From Dinghuibacter silviterrae (GTDB lineage: Bacteria > Bacteroidota > Bacteroidia > Chitinophagales > Chitinophagaceae), in NCBI RefSeq assembly GCF_004366355.1, contig NZ_SODV01000002.1:1776768-1840767 (forward strand): a stretch of 64,000 bases of DNA, in the 5' to 3' direction. Of this stretch, positions 61,669 through 64,000 are shown piece by piece. A model generated the notes under the pieces. It saw only the letters and a program-made list of their open reading frames with translations. It did not search any database and had not been told where the DNA came from. Position numbers and translations under genes: made by a program. Numbering within the stretch: the first letter of the stretch is position 1; each line of letters opens with the position of its first letter.

Positions 61669-62148
61669 TTATATTCCGTTCTGTATCTTCTGTATTTTTT
61701 CTAATTCGATCACATCCACCTGATCTTTCGGCCTATTGACGGCTTTTTTGTTTGCTATCAACTGATTGATATGTAAGAATGGGACTTGTACGCCGTCGAT
61801 ATCAGCGATAGATGCCATTTGAAGACACTCTTCGAAATTATATCCTTCAAGACCCTTCATATCAACAAGGATGTCCAATCGAAGACCATTCATTAAACGA
61901 AAATCTGTCCAGCCGGGGACAAATTGCATAGTTTCTAGCATGTAATAATCTCCCATGCCACATTCGATAAACGCCTGCCTAAGTCGTTGCCTGTTTTCTG
62001 CGTTGTCTTCGATCCAAATATCTAAATCACCTGTATATCGTGAAAAACCGTGTAGGTTTGTCGCGTATCCTCCAACCATGATATATCTTACCCGGGAGTT
62101 TTGCAAAGCTGCCCAGAATTTTAGTATTTCCTCGTCAAAAATATCCAT
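61669..62148 (-). CDS. Nucleotidyltransferase (DUF6036-like)
   Basis: 159 aa. Minimal nucleotidyltransferase: RYIMVGGYATNLHGFSRYTGDLDIW in parts, with the GG and D-x-D (DLD) catalytic motif at about 41-43 and a third acidic residue in LRLDILVDMKG. The family is found alone or with a small partner, sometimes acting as a toxin that modifies tRNA or a partner. The small gene five bases upstream supports a two-gene unit. Confidence 0.85.
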   Translation of the reverse strand: MDIFDEEILKFWAALQNSRVRYIMVGGYATNLHGFSRYTGDLDIWIEDNAENRQRLRQAFIECGMGDYYMLETMQFVPGWTDFRLMNGLRLDILVDMKGLEGYNFEECLQMASIADIDGVQVPFLHINQLIANKKAVNRPKDQVDVIELEKIQKIQNGI

Positions 62149-62153
62149 TCGTG

Positions 62154-62354
62154 TTACTTGCTGATAAAGGGCTTATGTGTGATGACCGCCTTCTTCATTG
62201 TTTGCTGAATCTTATACAACCTTGTCGCCATCAGGAACCGCTCCTTGTAGGAACGGCGAAGGTTCTCCCGCAACATTTCTATTTCCGCCTTTTCAAAGCC
62301 AGAAGTTTGTTTAGAAAGAGATTGATTACTATCGTTATAAGTTGACGAGACCAT
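62154..62354 (-). CDS. Small partner of the nucleotidyltransferase
   Basis: 66 aa, basic, helical (FEKAEIEMLRENLRRSYKERF in two parts). Its stop is five bases before the nucleotidyltransferase start, so the two are co-translated. It may be an antitoxin or scaffold; no family recognised. Confidence 0.6.
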   Translation of the reverse strand: MVSSTYNDSNQSLSKQTSGFEKAEIEMLRENLRRSYKERFLMATRLYKIQQTMKKAVITHKPFISK

Positions 62355-62641
62355 AAAATATCACCCAAGTTAATGAATCTTATTGATTTTACAAAAAGGG
62401 CCGCGCCCTTATGTGTTGATTATCACGTATTTAAATTTATATACTTGTATGAGAATAGTTTTTTCCTGGCTCCCCCTTTATGGATCAAAAGCTTTCCCTG
62501 AACGGAGTTTCTTTCCGCCACCTGGGCGAACCTATCGTACAACAAACAATCGCCCTCAATTCATCGACCTTGGTTTCAACGGTGAAGGCTATTTAATCCG
62601 TTATATTATATTTACACTACCCGGCCATCATTGTAACAATC

Positions 62642-62815
62642 ATGAGCTACATATATCGAAAAAAGAAACGAGAAATAGCATCATTTATACTCTTCAAGGA
62701 CTGGCTGGAAGAAAGGGAATTCCGATATCGAAAATGGACGCCTCTCCTAACCTTAATTTTATCGGTGGTGGCTCTTGCCGTTTCAATCATAAGCCTATTT
62801 TATAGTAACAAATGA
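62642..62815 (+). CDS. Tiny membrane protein coupled to the next gene
   Basis: 57 aa: basic N-terminus (MSYIYRKKKR), charged stretch, then one transmembrane helix (PLLTLILSVVALAVSIISLF) and SNK. Its stop overlaps the next start as ATGA (62812-62815), good support for a real gene despite its size. Probably a single-pass protein with a cytosolic basic head. Confidence 0.65.
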   Translation: MSYIYRKKKREIASFILFKDWLEEREFRYRKWTPLLTLILSVVALAVSIISLFYSNK

Positions 62816-63384
62816 CAAATTCAGCCTTTATGATAACCGGATTTGAAATGTGGATTGCGAAAAAATTAGGGGATAAGGCGGCTGATGCTCTCGTCCCTGG
62901 CAGGTGGGTGCCTAAACATCTGAAATTCCATGATGTAACGCTAACCTATATCTATTCCCATTTTGACGAAATGGAAAACCATGTCAGGGAAGGGGGAACC
63001 CGAAAGGTTTTTCATATCGAAATTGCAGCCTCAATTTATAATAGGCATTTGGAGCCAATGATCATGCGTAAGCTTCAATTGGAAGCGCTGGTAAATGGGA
63101 AAGCCTATCATTTAAGGCTTTTAGAAATGGAAGAAGAGCAGTGGATAGCAAACTATAATATTCCCGCAAAAACACTTGTTACAAATTCCTGGTATGCTTA
63201 TACAGATGGAGCTGGGCTGAATAATGAAAAGGGTATGATTCCCTTACACAGGAACAACAATCAAATCGAGTTTCATTTAACCTATTTTGATGAGCGGGAT
63301 AAAAGCAGACGAATCCCGGCCCTCGTCGAAAGCGCCAGCGCTCTCGATCCCCGCTTTATTGTTGGGTTTGGCAATTGCGACTAG
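62812..63384 (+). CDS. Hypothetical protein
   Basis: 190 aa, soluble, beta-rich in the middle (KFHDVTLTYIYSHFDEME; FHIEIAASIYN) and at the end. No recognised family. Translation coupled to the tiny membrane protein, so the two probably form a membrane-linked pair. Confidence 0.6.
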   Translation: MTNSAFMITGFEMWIAKKLGDKAADALVPGRWVPKHLKFHDVTLTYIYSHFDEMENHVREGGTRKVFHIEIAASIYNRHLEPMIMRKLQLEALVNGKAYHLRLLEMEEEQWIANYNIPAKTLVTNSWYAYTDGAGLNNEKGMIPLHRNNNQIEFHLTYFDERDKSRRIPALVESASALDPRFIVGFGNCD

Positions 63385-63430
63385 TGGCCTTTAGCCACCC
63401 TTACCGTTTACGGTTTTTGGCAGCCTGGAA

Positions 63431-64000
63431 CTACTCAGCGGTATCCCCGCCTTTCCCATTTTTAAAACTTCTCCGTATCCGGCTGAGCGATTGCTGGGTG
63501 ATCCCCAGGTAGGAGGCAACGTCACTTAAAGGAACCCGAAGCATGATGTCCGGTTGTTGGGAAATGAATTTATGGTACCGGATGGTCGCTTCTTCGCCCA
63601 TAAGGCTGTTCCGGATCTTGATCTTATCCAACAGCGCTTGCTGGGTAATGCGCTCTACGAGGTTTTTAAAATAAGGCAATTGAGCATAGAGGGCTTCTAG
63701 TGATGTTTTCGAAAACACCAGCAGTTCGCCGGTCGTAGCAGCGACAATGCTCTCCTGCGCAACAATGTTGCCATTGAAGCTGTATAAAATAGTACAAAAT
63801 CTGTTTTCTTTGATGAAGAATTGAATGACGTCGGTACCCTTTTCGTTGATGGAAATGATCTTGAGGATCCCTGAAACAACAAAGAATAATTCTTTTGCTG
63901 TTTTGCCTTGCTGAAGCAAAACCTGACCGGGAACAATATCCTTCTGCTGGAGATGCTGGCTGATCAGCTCAACATCTGCCGTCGGGATTTCCCTAAATAG
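63431..64000 (-). CDS. Crp/Fnr-family regulator, N-terminus outside the window
   Basis: The minus-strand frame is open to base 64000 (LFREIPTADVELISQHL...), so the true start lies beyond the window; 189 residues are visible. Cyclic-nucleotide-binding-like beta barrel at the N-terminal side (LLQQGKTAKELFFVVSGILK, two parts) and a C-terminal HTH (LSDVASYLGITQQSLSRIRR). The effector-binding residues of true Crp are not conserved in the visible part. It converges on the unknown gene at 62812. Confidence 0.85.
   Translation of the reverse strand, partial: LFREIPTADVELISQHLQQKDIVPGQVLLQQGKTAKELFFVVSGILKIISINEKGTDVIQFFIKENRFCTILYSFNGNIVAQESIVAATTGELLVFSKTSLEALYAQLPYFKNLVERITQQALLDKIKIRNSLMGEEATIRYHKFISQQPDIMLRVPLSDVASYLGITQQSLSRIRRSFKNGKGGDTAE

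Noticed and set aside
62383-62805. 140-codon frame ahead of the gene at 62812
   Set aside because: Conflicts with the better supported 57-codon membrane protein gene in another frame, which has the ATGA overlap.
1-64000. CRISPR arrays and rRNA genes
   Set aside because: No regularly spaced repeats with unique spacers and no rRNA-like sequence seen.

Overview
The window looks like an accessory-rich stretch of a Bacteroidota chromosome or large integrated element, most likely from the Chitinophagaceae. Pointers are the MacB/FtsX-type permeases of the MFRNYLKIAFRSL kind, TANNTTTG-type promoter motifs, an RHS protein with a Sec signal, DUF3560 and ParB genes typical of Bacteroidota conjugative elements, and lipoproteins with a CKKDD start. 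Base composition changes by block: 19.8-25.9 kb is GC-rich, while 28-32.3 kb and 38-45.3 kb are clearly AT-rich, which suggests separately acquired segments.

Left part (1-19.3 kb). After a gene tail cut by the window edge come a YhcG-type (DUF1016) nuclease and a Cys-rich lipoprotein. Then there is a possible conflict island: a small membrane protein with a ComEC-like metallo-hydrolase (2841-4422); a tightly packed trio (5234-8118) of a GGCT-like protein, an AbiJ-NTD4/HEPN-like protein and a nuclease-like protein; and a caspase-family protease (8358-9848). A P450/terpene synthase pair (10987-13396) lies between a LuxR-type response regulator and an operon of two histidine kinases whose ATP-binding boxes are both incomplete. 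An ECF sigma factor and three unrecognised genes follow.

Middle part (19.3-32.3 kb). A non-coding stretch with a 25-bp perfect inverted repeat and a 211-bp nested palindrome precedes a conjugative-element-like cluster: ParB, DUF3560, two paralogous small proteins and a JAMM/RadC-like protein. Two diverged tandem paralogues of unknown function come next, then an AT-rich trio of a sigma-like protein, a DUF4238-like protein and a pentapeptide-repeat/TIR fusion. A tRNA-Arg(TCT) marks the edge.

Serine-recombinase element (about 32.9-47.1 kb). A large serine recombinase carries a 16-bp sequence inside its own 3' end; the identical 16 bp recurs in the same orientation 14.2 kb away, so the interval between looks like one integrated element. 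Its cargo is a set of small genes, an operon of four tandem diverged HTH-like paralogues behind a strongly structured leader, an XRE regulator, a complete type I restriction system (hsdR-DUF4268-hsdM-hsdS) and an AAA/DUF4143 ATPase with a large palindromic operator. Diverged att-like copies lie on both sides.

Right part (47.3-64 kb). This holds an RHS polymorphic toxin with immunity candidates, an orphan wHTH-like protein, a zeta-toxin/antitoxin pair, a stretch of relics and repeats, two paralogous FtsX-type permeases with a conserved leader flanking an ArsR/SRPBCC/hydrolase operon with a readable promoter-operator, a nucleotidyltransferase pair, a translationally coupled small membrane protein gene, and a Crp/Fnr regulator cut by the window end.
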